Shown here in pieces: positions 1 to 11,200 of a stretch of 64,000 nt of DNA; the first letter of the stretch is position 1, and each line of letters opens with the position of its first letter. Under the pieces are notes generated by a model. It was not told where the DNA came from and did no database searches. It worked only from the letters and a program-made list of their open reading frames with translations. A program made the translations under genes and the position numbers. Origin of the DNA: Branchinecta lynchi (lineage: Eukaryota > Arthropoda > Branchiopoda > Anostraca > Branchinectidae). Where the stretch lies: contig JAKZAP010000020.1 in assembly GCA_023053575.1 (NCBI GenBank), positions 19,525,998 through 19,589,997 of the forward strand, given 5' to 3'.

Positions 1-2
1 TG

Positions 3-600
3 GATGCTAAGGCTGCGTTTGATCTTGTCAATCACGCGAAACTTCTTTACAAGCTGCGACTGAAAGGCGCTGGCCCGAGAATCATTCGGGTTCTTGGATA
101 ATGGTTTACTGTGCAGAAGTTTCGTGTTAGATAAGTGGATGCTATAGCTCACATTTCCCACTCAATGGAGTGCGCAAGGGTGGTTTTTCTTTCTCCACTC
201 CTTTATAACTTGTATGTTGATGAGCTGAATAAGGAGCTGTCTAAAATAGATAGTGGTTGCTACAGTGTTAGTGTTATAAGAATATCAGCTATGTTAACGA
301 TTTAGTTCTTTTGGCTCCGACTGTACTGCACTCAATAGCTTGCTGCTTGTTTGTGAAAGGTATGCCGCCGAACACGATATTGTGTTCAATACCACAAAGG
401 CGAAGTGTATGGCGTTTCTTCCGAAAGGGGCTCGACTGAAACGCATCCCGGACGCCATACTCAATGGTGTCACTCCGGCTTAGCGACTTTGTGACGGCAT
501 TTAAATACCTCGGGTTCCACCTGACGCCTAAACTGACTGACGAGGAGCCCGTAACAGCCGTTTCGAGGTCGCTGTGTGTCCGTGCAGATATAATAATAAT
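3..600 (+). pseudogene. LINE reverse transcriptase fragment, motifs A-D, frameshifted
   Basis: The window opens inside a non-LTR RT. Motif A reads DAKAAFDLVNH, then a stop; motif B survives as FLSPLLYNLYVDELNKEL; motif C appears in another frame as YVNDLVLLAPT, with the second catalytic Asp pair changed to Asn-Asp; motif D follows as HDIVFNTTKAKCMAFLPKG. Several stops and frameshifts show it is dead. Confidence 0.75.
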
Positions 601-1339
601 AACTTTTACTTCAGCCAAAGGCCATACACACACATAAGCAAAAACACAACAAAATTAACAAGCACTAGAGCAAACTAAGGACACACGTCCCTGAGGAGCT
701 CTCTTCTCACAGGAAGGCGGCTGAAAAGGGGATCAGCGGCATTCCCGACAAGAAAATTCTCAGACCAGAAAATTCTCTAGTGAAAAGACGCTTTAAATCG
801 CCTCACAATCTCATTCAGTGTACAACACCTTCGGGAGACAAGTTCATCGCTCACGCTACAAATCTTTAGCTGCGTTATTTGTCACGGGAGTTCTCACCGG
901 TGGTCTCCGGTTTTTCTTATAAGCCGTTTTTGCATCCACCGGTGACTTCTCACCAGTCTTATAACCCGTTTTTGTACTAACCAGTGTCCGGTTTTATCTC
1001 ACCGGTGCGGACTAACCAGAACCTGCTCGTGAGCCGTGATTCAGCGAGGAGTTAGCCGGTTTTCACCAACTCACAGGTGAACCAAAAGAGGGAAGAACTG
1101 GACACTGGTGACTAAACACCAGAGACAGCCCGGAGTGCAACGAACGCAGCTTTTGGTAGTTTATATAGGCGGCGGGCAACTCGATTGTAGCCAGTTTTGA
1201 GTAGTGTGGCCGATTTGAGTGAAATATTGGCCACCGGAGATATCCCAAAAAGATGGTAACAATAGCACTGGAAGCGAGTTTTCACTGCATCAGAGCAGTG
1301 CCCAAATATACTGATTAAAAAAATCTCTGCATGTGAGGA

Positions 1340-1800
1340 AGACATAAAATCTTTTCTTTTCAGGGCCTACTGTACTCTAGTTTACTGCCTGACCCTTGTG
1401 ACCAGCATCTCTGGGGAAACTGACCTGATTATATTGTTCAGTTTCCCAAATTCTTAAATGGCGGCCCATTCATTCCATCGACAAAAAAAACAGCCACGCT
1501 TGCTTCTGTCAGTACGACAAATGAGACTGACATGTTTAGTTTCCATCTGTTTACATGGCTCTCACTCACTCTACCTGTGGCTGTGCTTTCACATTGGGGC
1601 GTTTCGATATGTCCGGTATCTTAGCAAGAAAGAATCTTTGTGTATCTTCTTCTTTTTAATTGTCTGTTAGCATAGTTCTATTTCTTTCCGTTTTGTTCCT
1701 TTTACTATTCTATCTTTTCCTTTCTGTACTCCGCTTTGTCTAATATGTTCAATTCAATTCAGTTTTTTCAGTTCAATTCAGTTTATTTTCAAAACCGATA
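1340..1800 (+). pseudogene. LINE C-terminal fragment with TTCAA-rich tail
   Basis: KSFLFRAYCTLVYCLTLV is a near match to TFLFRAYCTPLYCLSLV at 62.4 kb, so both are thumb-region remnants of one LINE family. The 3' end passes into TACTCCGC and imperfect TTCAA repeats (1746-1795), the usual tail of these elements. Confidence 0.55.
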
Positions 1801-1899
1801 CAACGGTCAATCCGATTTGGTGGTTCTCGTCCATATTAACACTAATTATTTACAAAAGAAATTCTACACTAGTTTGGATACAATAAAGACTTGTCAAAC

Positions 1900-2800
1900 A
1901 TAACACAAAATATTTCAAATGTCAAAATATGTCAAATGTGATATACATCACTTAAGAACGGGTGATCGGATCTTTATGAAACTTGACATCTGGAAAGACC
2001 TCGTGTCTCATTAGTCCCATCCCGATGAAAAATTCTGCGTAGTAGTATTGTAGTAGTATGAAAACGTTGCATGCAATACTATGTAATAGCAAAGAATACT
2101 ATCATTTAATGTGCCTCAGACTGGTCCAATCTTATGTAGTAGTATCCAATAGCATCCTGTCTTGCCATAGTAGCATCCAGTCTTGATAATAGTAGCATAT
2201 AGTAGTATGCAGTAACAAGGTAGCCTTGAAGTAGAAGCATGTAGTAGCATCGTTAGTACTGCATTCAACTTTTTCTTACTACTTCATAGTACTATTTTGG
2301 GAAAAAATTTTCATCGGGATTCCAAGTCAAGACCTGAGCCGGTGACTTTGGGGGAGTTGGAGGGGGGAACCGGAGATCTTGTGACACTCTCAGAGTAGAG
2401 GGATTGAAATGAAGCTTGGCGGGAAGAACAAACACGAGCCCTAGATAATTCGTTTACAGAACCGGACCCGATCCAGGCATTGTAAGGGTTTGAAGGGGGT
2501 TCTGGAATACCGGTGGTCCCAAAATTTAGTACGTCCGTATGTGCTAGCAGGACCGGCAGGCGCACCAGGGACCCGACCGAATAGTCATTTCCTCGATCCG
2601 ACCAGGAGGGGGGGGGGGGCGAATCCGGAACCTTGAGGTATTCATAACTTTTCAACAGGTAATCGGATCTTAATGAAACTTGATATTTGGAAAGACCTCG
2701 TGCCTCCGAGTGACCCACTTAAAATCCGGATCGGATCCGGTGACTTCGGGGGGAGTTCGAGAGGGGGGGAAGCTAATCAAATACATTCATCCATTAATTC
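1900..2800. repeat. Degenerate pyrimidine-rich repeat and AGTA-rich tract
   Basis: 2310-2760 carries, on the minus strand, the same half-repeats as the array at 55.7 kb (aagtttcat...gatccgat, ccggattcgcccc). 2030-2290 is an imperfect GTAGTAGTA/GCATAGTAGT low-complexity tract. No coding evidence. Confidence 0.55.
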
Positions 2801-3199
2801 ATTGAGTTAGTCTCATCATAGAATTAAAAGAATTTTCTCCTTTTCGATACTTATCCAAGCCAAAGCTGACAAATCTTAAAGCACAGAAATAACTTTTTCA
2901 GAATAAATTCGCCCGAAAATATTGTTTTTTCAAAAAGACACATACACTCCTCGTGAAATTAGGTATTCTCCTGTTAGCGCTTGCCGACTCTGGCAGTTCT
3001 TCTCGCAATTATTGTTTTCGCGCGAAAGATATAAAACAAATGCACGCCGTGGTTAAGGCAGAGAAATCAGCGCCAAAAACGCGCGTCGGTAAGCAACGTC
3101 TCAAGACAAAACATAGGTTATGGTCTGGCAACCCTGGTAATCCAAGCTATCTCTGACAAGCGAAAAATTCAAATGAAGCGCTTCACAACTTTTTGTAAA

Positions 3200-3330
3200 T
3201 ATGGAGGTTTCGGGGGTTAGTAGCCCAAGTACGTCATCACTAGTTTTATTTAATTCTTTTATTTTACTTTACATACTCCGCTTTTCAAATGGCGGGTCAG
3301 ACATAAATTACTTATGTGAAAACAGTGAAG
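3200..3330 (+). repeat. LINE 3' end of the ACTCCGC...GGCGGGTCA type
   Basis: Contains tttacatactccgcttttc and ggcgggtcagacataaatta, a short hairpin shared with the LINE tails at 14.8, 25.8, 45.6 and 54.8 kb. Confidence 0.5.
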
Positions 3331-3546
3331 ACCAAGATGGAACTGACGATTGTGCTGGCAATTCTGGAAGGATGTCAATGCCGCTACCGCCTAAGTCTGA
3401 CCGTCCGTCCGAATCATTATAATTTAACTGATTGTAATTAACTTCGGTGAAATGGGGATGTGACCCCCCCCCCCCCCCTCGGGCGCTGTTCCTACGGCCG
3501 GCTTCGATCCGACTGTTGTAGTGGTTTGCGAATTATGTCCACAAGC

Positions 3547-3620
3547 CCTCGGTAGCTCAAACGATAGAGCGTCTGTCGTGTAAGCACAGGATCCTGAGTT
3601 CAAATCCCGGCTGAGGAGCA
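3547..3620 (+). tRNA. tRNA-like sequence, probably a pseudogene or SINE head
   Basis: A tRNA fold is suggested by the acceptor-like arms CCTCGG/CTGAGG, an A box (TAGCTCAAACGATAGAG) and a B box (GAGTTCAAATCCC). The anticodon arm (CTGT/ACAG) has a loop that is too long, with GTA the best anticodon (Tyr), so function is doubtful. The 3' flank (gaggagcattactgtctttc) resembles that of the tRNA-like copy at 54.4 kb. Confidence 0.45.
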
Positions 3621-3970
3621 TTACTGTCTTTCAATTCACTACTTATAAAAATTTAATCGATTTCTTTTAATTCAGCTCCTGACTACATTTTGTGATTCCT
3701 GCAACCTTTTCCTTCCAAAAAAGTGCAATACAGACAAAGTGCAGATATCCTATGTTAATCTCCTCCAGGCCGCTACTTGCATGTGCCTATCTCCTTTTCC
3801 TCACTACCTGGATGCAGCTCGGCGGCGACGAGATTCTTGAGTTTCGTCGACATGCATAATGAATAATTCGTGAATTATAGAACATCTGAGAGTCTTAAAT
3901 ACCAGAATGCAGTTATATCCTTAGTCCATCCCAGTAGTCCATCCTTACAAATATTTTGAAATGTCTCTTT

Positions 3971-4530
3971 CATTTTTGGGATCCCAAAACAAACGTAAGT
4001 GGAGGGATACCTATGACATCGCAAAAGTTGTCCGTCCGTTCGTCCATCCGTCTGTAAGCACGATAACTCTCGAAGGGAATGAGATATTTTGATGAAACTT
4101 GGTGTGAGGATTCTTTGGGTCAAGAGTAAGAGGAAGGTCGAGTTCATAGATGGGCTCTGTAGCCCTATATTTAGGGGTGGGGGTTGAAATTAAGGGGCAA
4201 GCTAAATGTTTTTAAACAGCCAATGTGACAGTCGATTGAGGAGTAAGAAGGCGTGCTGAACGCTATGGTGGAAACCATTTTCTCGCCGGACAAGTAGTTC
4301 GCCCGGAATCCGGCCAAAACCGGAAAGTTTATTAAAAGTAAAGATTTTATTTGAAGTTGATTAGATGTTCGATTTACGGGTAAGAAGACATGCTGAACAC
4401 GATGGCGGAAATCATTTTTTTTTTTTCACCATTTCTGGTAAAGACTGGATCTGGTGAAGACAAGACCCAATTGTCTGGATCAAATGTTGATTTTTTGGGA
4501 TCCCATTGAAACCTTTGGTCTTGTTATTTA
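3971..4530 (+). mobile_element. GGATCC-ended repeat, copy A
   Basis: Starts at tttttgggatcccaaaac, runs through gtaagtggagggatacc, a CCGTCCGTTCGTCC tract, gatgaaacttggtgtgagg and gccggacaagtagttcgccc, and ends at ttgggatcccattgaaac then tttggtcttgtt. At least five copies in the window share this order. No coding capacity; class unknown, possibly Helitron-like. Confidence 0.65.
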
Positions 4531-4549
4531 TGTTCTTGCTCGAAACGTG

Positions 4550-4920
4550 TTGTTATGCAGGAGGAGAGCGCTTCATGCCTGAACCTTGAGAATCGTATCT
4601 TACTTATTTCATATGTGCGGAGATGAGGACGAAAACGTAGTTCATTTGATGTGTGAGTGTGTGGAACTGAACGAACAGAGAAAAGAGGTATTTGGTGAGA
4701 GAGAAGACAATGAAGAACGGATGGTAAGCATGATGAAGGATGAATGTTTTCTTCTCTGTGAAAAACTTGGGCATTACTTGAGGTTTGCGATGGAGCATGA
4801 ACTGATATTTTTAGAATAGGTTAAATGGATTAGGGTTCGGGTATTTATAAAAAGAAAAATTGCTGCCATGGCCCTCGGGCTTCTTTGATAACATATTATA
4901 TTCTATTCTACTCTACCGTA
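4550..4920 (+). pseudogene. LINE C-terminal Zn-knuckle fragment and 3' end
   Basis: Encodes MCGDEDENVVHLMCECVELN, then LGHYLRFAMEHELIFLE and a stop: the CxxC...HxxxC module that ends this LINE family's ORF. The 3' UTR has the GCCATGGCCCTCGGGC hairpin at 4865 and then ATTCT-type repeats (4895-4915). Confidence 0.7.
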
Positions 4921-5065
4921 GGCCACGTTTCTCCGAAGTGCAATTAAGGTAATTATTCAAGGTAATAGTCGTTCTTCCACTGCCGAAGTAAGCCGAGAAT
5001 CTTACTGTCGGGTTAGCTATCATTATCAAGAATCTCGTTTGTGAATTTAGGGATGTAGGACTTAC

Positions 5066-5290
5066 CGCGTTTGAAATCCTCTTTGCTTCAGTCAGGGCTT
5101 TCTTAACTTTGCTGAATTCCTTCTCTAATTCTGCTTTCAGTTCAACTTCTGGTACGCGCTCGATCGACTGTTCAACTTCTGCTAAAACCTCTGAGAAGAT
5201 TTCACTTCTGTTGTTCCCATCCCTTTTCAACATTTGGCGGATGTAGGGGAATGTATCTTCGGGGCGATCCAGCTTGCTTAAGGCCAAAAC
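5066..5290 (-). CDS. PTCD2: PTCD2 exon 6
   Basis: Acceptor CCTTACAG before 5290, donor GTAAGT from 5065. The 75 codons begin VLALSKLDRPEDTFPYIRQM, with EIFSEVLAEVEQSIE and VKKALTEAKRISNA, a charged helical C-terminal region. Because a good donor follows, at least one further coding exon is expected at lower coordinates or beyond the window. Confidence 0.85.
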
Positions 5291-8200
5291 CTGTAAGGAA
5301 CATGTAAAATAAATAAACAGGAAAATTGGCCAAAGTTCGTTCCCAGCCCGGTCCGATTCCCAGCCAAATTTACTGTCGCTTAAACTGCATTTGGCCGAAA
5401 CATCATTCCGTTGTAGCACGTACGTGACTCCTTATTAGGGTGACCACTGATTGGCCGCTGATCAATCCTTGCCAGTGACAAACATAGAGATATTCTGGCC
5501 GATCTAGCACTGGCGACAGAATGGACACGGCACCAAATCTCCTGGTGCCAGTTAAATGTCGCACTAACCGCTGTTCCAGTTCCTTTGTACCATATTGTAC
5601 TGAGAAAATTATCAATGTAATAATTGTATATATTCAACTATTTTAACACATTAAATGTAATGGTCTTTTATTTATTTTATTTATTTATTTAATAATAAAG
5701 CAAAACATATCTCTCGTGGGCAGAGCCCAAATACGATGTTTGTGTAGTCATAAATAAAGTCATAAATAAAGATAAAATAAATTGTCAACAGATAATTTAA
5801 AAGGAAAAAAAGTAACAAGGCAGAACAATGTTAAAGAGCATTGTACTGCTTTACGAAGCTCGGCACAAAGCTTCTACTGTAGCGCATAGTGTTACAGTAG
5901 ATTGGGGTCAGTTTGGGAACCTTTTCAGCCACTTCTCGGGGGGGGGGGGCGAGATCTTACAGGAACAAAGGGTGGGGGAAGGAATGAACGGTACATGGGA
6001 TGGTGGAGAAGGGATGAGCCAAAGTTGCGGCATAGTTTTTCGCGGCGGGAAGAAAGGGATTCAATTTTAAATTCTTTAAGGTAAAAAGAGTATGGTAGGG
6101 GGGAACCGCCATAGATTATTTGCAGCGATCTCTTCTGAACTCGCTCTATTTTATCAGTTTCGTCTTGGGTAAGAGCAAAGTGCCAAACAGGACAAGCATA
6201 TTCGACTAAGGGTCGGATGAAAGAGCAAAACATTAGCTTTAGCTTGTCCTTAGGAACCCGAAACTTTTTCAGTGTTTTTAGCATTTGAATTGCGCTGTTA
6301 GCTTTCTTTACAACTGTCTTTGCATTTTCATGCCATGAAAGGTCAGAAGAGATCACTACACCTAGTAGCGTTATTTTATCCCTGATGAGCCCAGGGTCGA
6401 TAGGAGGTTCGTAAGACGGCCGAGTTTTTCTAAGAAAAGAAAAGGTCGTAACCGAGCACTTATCTTTATTCACGACCATATTCATTTCAGTCGCCTCTGA
6501 GGTAACCTGGTCGATGAAACCGGCAGCGTTACTTTTGAAATCCTCAGATACGACTTCCGCTAGGGACAGGTTGTCAACGTATTTCCATCTGTCCTGCAGC
6601 CCAGCAGCAATTTCATTTCTCATGAGGATGAAGCACAGCGGACCGATCACAGTTCCTTGTGGAACTCCACAAAAAACTGGTGAAGAAGTAGAAAAATGGC
6701 CTTTATACTTTACAGTTTGCTCTCTATTTGTCAAGAAGCTCTTGATGGTTTTGACGATAAAATCGGGTATATTTTTTTCCGCCATTTTTTCGAATGTATT
6801 TATGGAATGTCGATGTATTTACTGCCATGGGCGCTACGAGTTAGATCAATAAAAATATCTATCTACCTATCTGTAAGTGTGCAAAGTGTATTGTTGTAAA
6901 CAGTAACTGATAAATATTCCTTGAGCCCAAGCTGACTTTGAAACATATATTCAAATAATAGATAGAGCGGATACTAGTGGTATTTAAAAGTAACTGATTG
7001 CAGGTTTGTTTCCTTCCCCGACGTTGCCCCTTAAGATTGACAGCGTGACGAGGACTCGTGCCAAGAAGGGCCGGAATATCGCTGCTAAAGCATCGTAGCT
7101 GACGTATCCGTTATATGCATTATTTGAATACAAGTAGCTGATATGTTTAGTTGGGAGAGATGCATCAGCTAACCTCTTTTTTCTATTAAAGTTTACTGAA
7201 AAGGGCTGGGATAGGACCCATCACCCATCACTTATTCACTTAAATTGGCTTGAAGACCCGCCGAAAATGCGTTACTTCGTTGTTCCGCTATTCACGAATA
7301 ACTGATTTTCAAATAGTGCAATTTCCGTGTGATTTGTGATACCTCTATGAGCTCATATCTGTGTTGTATACCTTACCAGAAAGATTTATGATTTTCTTGT
7401 GTTCAGACACTAAGCAGTCTTCACCAAGCCCACCACTGCCCACCACTGCCTACTGAAAAGCCGCGTCTGTGTTGAAATTAAAATTTCCCGCATCATAAAT
7501 TTATTTTAGTACTCCTCACTATATATTCTTTGAGGGAAATAAATAAATGAACGAATGAATAGTAGAATTTACGTTGTGGAGACGGCCGCAGATATTCTGA
7601 ATGGCATAACTAGAGCAGATAGTGGAAAATAAAAAAATCCCTTAGCAGAATCCAAATTATTCAGTGGGGTGAGTGGGGGTGTGGGGTAGGGGGAGGTGAG
7701 ATGGGGGGCGGTGGGTAGGTTGTGACGAGGGAATCGTTTTTGTTTCTTTTCTCTTTTTATTACTCTCTTTCTTTACCTCTTTTTTCTTTTTTCTTTGAAA
7801 ATATATTAGATTAGTTTTTCTGTTATTATTTATTGAATAATTTTATGTTAAACGGTGGTTAGAAGATACAGCCACCCACAGGATTTTTTGTCTTTGATGT
7901 GGTTGTTTAGTTTTTTTGTATAATGTAGTTATGTTTTTTTTTCGTGAAGTAAAAAAGAGTCTAAATCTGTAAAATCTGAATCTCAAATCTCAATCTGAAA
8001 TTCAAATTAAATGACACAAAAATAAGTTGGGTTTTCAGTTAAACTTTAATAACTAAATAAATAATATTGCTTAAAACGAACAAGATGAACTTGCAAACCC
8101 TCTGCTAAATCAGGCAATATCTGATCATCAGTCATCGTTCAGACCTGCGGGACAAGCTCTCACGCCGGCTGTGTATTTACGTCTCCCTTTCTCGGTTTCT

Positions 8201-11200
8201 TATCCTGAATTCTCGTTTCTTTCATCATTAGTAAGTTCTCTTCATCGTTAGGCCTCAACGTGTCAGTGTGAAAGCGGCTTAAATCCCTATACCCTGTCCG
8301 GTGTAAACGAGCGGACGGTAGGAGCTACGTGGGACGTCGCAATTCTACCTCTACAAATAACTATATCGCAGTAAAGCATCGGAGAAGAAACTTCCAAAGT
8401 AAAAGCCGATTGGTTGTCTGGACCCGCTACAAAGCGGAGAAGAACACCTCCTGCACTTTTTCCTCTGATACGCACAGCCGCGAAGAGGAAGCACACGGGC
8501 AGCAGACCAAAGCTCAGCTCATCCATAGTCGCTATACTTCTGTCCGATGTGTGGGTGCGTGGATGAGAGTGTGATTCACATGTTTTGCGATTGTATTGAG
8601 TTGAGTGAATGGAGAAAAGAAGAGTATGATGTGTGCGTATTTGAAGAATGGTTAAACCGAATTTTTAAGGATGAGTGTTTTGCTGCTATAAAGAAAATGG
8701 GGCGATTTTTGAGGCTAGCGATGGAACACAGAAGTAGATTTTTGAAATAAGTAAAACAAAATTAAACGGAAACGAGTATTATTATATGTTAGTGTTTTTT
8801 GTTTTGTTGTTTTTCGTTTGTTAAATTTTTACCATGGCCCTCGTGCTGCTTATAGCAATAAACTATCTATCTATCTATCTATCTATACTGGAAGTTGAAT
8901 CGCCGTATACCTAGCGGAAGAGCCGAAAACACAGCTGTCCGAACGCCCTTTATTGGTTGACAAACAGGGTCATCGTCATCGTTCGGGCAACGTTTCTCGT
9001 TCTTCCCGAGGTTCCTTGGCGTTTTTTGGACAGTGCGAGGGGTCCTTTACATAAGGCCAAATCAACTTTAGGCGTATTCTCGCCGTTCCCCGAGGACTCC
9101 TCGTATCGAAGGGAACGGCGAGAATAGAGGGAGTCACTCCACGCGGACTCCGCCTCGGAAAACAAGGAGAACACGGGGAATGCTTCTAAAATAGATTTTG
9201 TTCTTTAAAAAAATATGCAGCTGACAAAACTAGTCTTTTTTGTTTTGTTTTGTTTATTCTCATTCTTTTTAATTAATTTTACATGCACCAACACCAGCAA
9301 AAACTGATTCCCCTCCGAATATGAAAGGGAGTCCTTTTTGATGATGGTGATGATAATCGGAGCATTCCCCGTCCGTGGGGACTCGCGAGAATACGGGACT
9401 GAGTCCCCGGGACAAACAAAAACGCAGGGACTCCTCAAGTGGAGTCCTCGGGGTACGATTTTATGCACGCAACAGCAACATGGATGACCCTTTTGATGAA
9501 TGATGATTCACTTTTAGAATTTTTTTTTTTTTTTTATTATTTTATTTATTTAAGGGTTATTTTTAAATATTTTAATTATTTTTCGCGTTAAATTCTGTTG
9601 CCGACGAAAATTCAGTGTGAGCATCCAGGCGATAAAGATCTTCTGCCGCTGCGATTGAAAAATCTCGTCATCGCCGCGATTTGCTCTGTATGTACCTAGG
9701 GTAAGACTTTCGAAGGTCACTTTCCACTGACGTCGTGAGTTCGCTTTTCACAACAATTCGGGTCGCGTTCCGAAGCTAGCAGAGTGCCAAAACATAGACA
9801 AATACAATGCTAGAACAAGGCCATCACAATAATAAAAACAAAACAAAAAAGTAGCCCTCAACGCAAAACGGCTTTGATAAGATAAGATAAATAATATTTA
9901 ATTGCACAAAAAGCCAAAAGGCCATGGCAAAAAAAAAGAAAAAAAGATCTATACAGTAACCTACATACTCTAGGCATAATTTTCGGTGATGAAAAGCGAC
10001 CCTGGGGAATCTTGCCAGCCTCCTCAAATTATCACATCTTTGGAAAACAAAAAATAAGCCGCCAGGCAAACCGACTGGCGAGAAAAAAACAAAACCAAAA
10101 GGCAATATCAAACGTCACTCTTACCTTTGCGTTAAAGACTGTGACGTAAGCTGTGAAATCTCCAGTCAGAACTTCCATGGCCTTTAGTGGGTCGTTCTGT
10201 TTAATCGCTAGAGCTGCCAAAAAAACGGTCGTTCGTCTGGTCAAGACGCCACCAGCGTTTACAACTTCGTCGACAATCTGCAGTCCACGTTTGTAGCTCT
10301 CAGGGGTGTTCTAAACATATAATAAAAAAATTGAATGAAATAAAAGCTGAAAGCTCGTATGGCACTTGTAGGAATAGTTAGCATGTTTGTCAGATAAGGT
10401 TTGTAGTTGTCAAGGTCGGATCTCTCTCCCGATATTCCTACAAAAATCGGACATCAGCTGCTAGAAAAAAACCCAGCTGCCTCTTCAGAGATTGTAATCT
10501 TGGATTTCACAGAACCCAAAATACTTTGCTGTCTTACCTAAACTCCGGAAAGATAAAAGCCCAAATCAGTACCAAAGAGGCATTTATTCAATACCCTGTG
10601 ATTGCGGAAAGCGTTACGTAGGAAGGACAGAGAGAACTTTCGGAAAACTAGTTCCAGAACATGGACAAGAAATTGACCATGCCCTATCCAACGGACACCG
10701 CCATAACTATACTTTCAAATCTGCAGTTGCAGAACATATTCTCGAAAACCCATCCCATTCAGTATATTTTGAAAAAGCCCAAATTCTTGCAACGTGCACC
10801 GGACTCCATCAAACTATTCGAGAAGCCGTTGAGATAAAAAAAAAACAAGAGCTACGAGCTCATATGGCACTTGATACGGTATGTGGTACCTGAAAAGTAG
10901 ACAAGAAATCCAAATACCCCCCCCCCCCATCTAAAAATGCGGTTCGGACCTATAAATACGATATCTAGATTCACTCAAGTCTGAGCATTTCCGTCGCCTC
11001 GGTAACTAGGGCAAATGACTTTTCTACCTTTCAAGTTTCAACCTTAAAGATCCACTCGTTCTGATCTTTCACATGCCACACGGTTTCCGGCACACCCTCC
11101 AACATCCCCTACCGAGTTCGAATCTGGTTCGGACTTCGGACTACTAAACGAATCATCTGAAGCATTATCTCTTACCACCTATCAAGTTTCACTTATATCT

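Noticed and set aside
2311..2718. 135-codon minus-strand ORF
   Set aside because: Lies in a diverged pyrimidine-rich repeat; related repeats at 47 and 56 kb give similar accidental frames.
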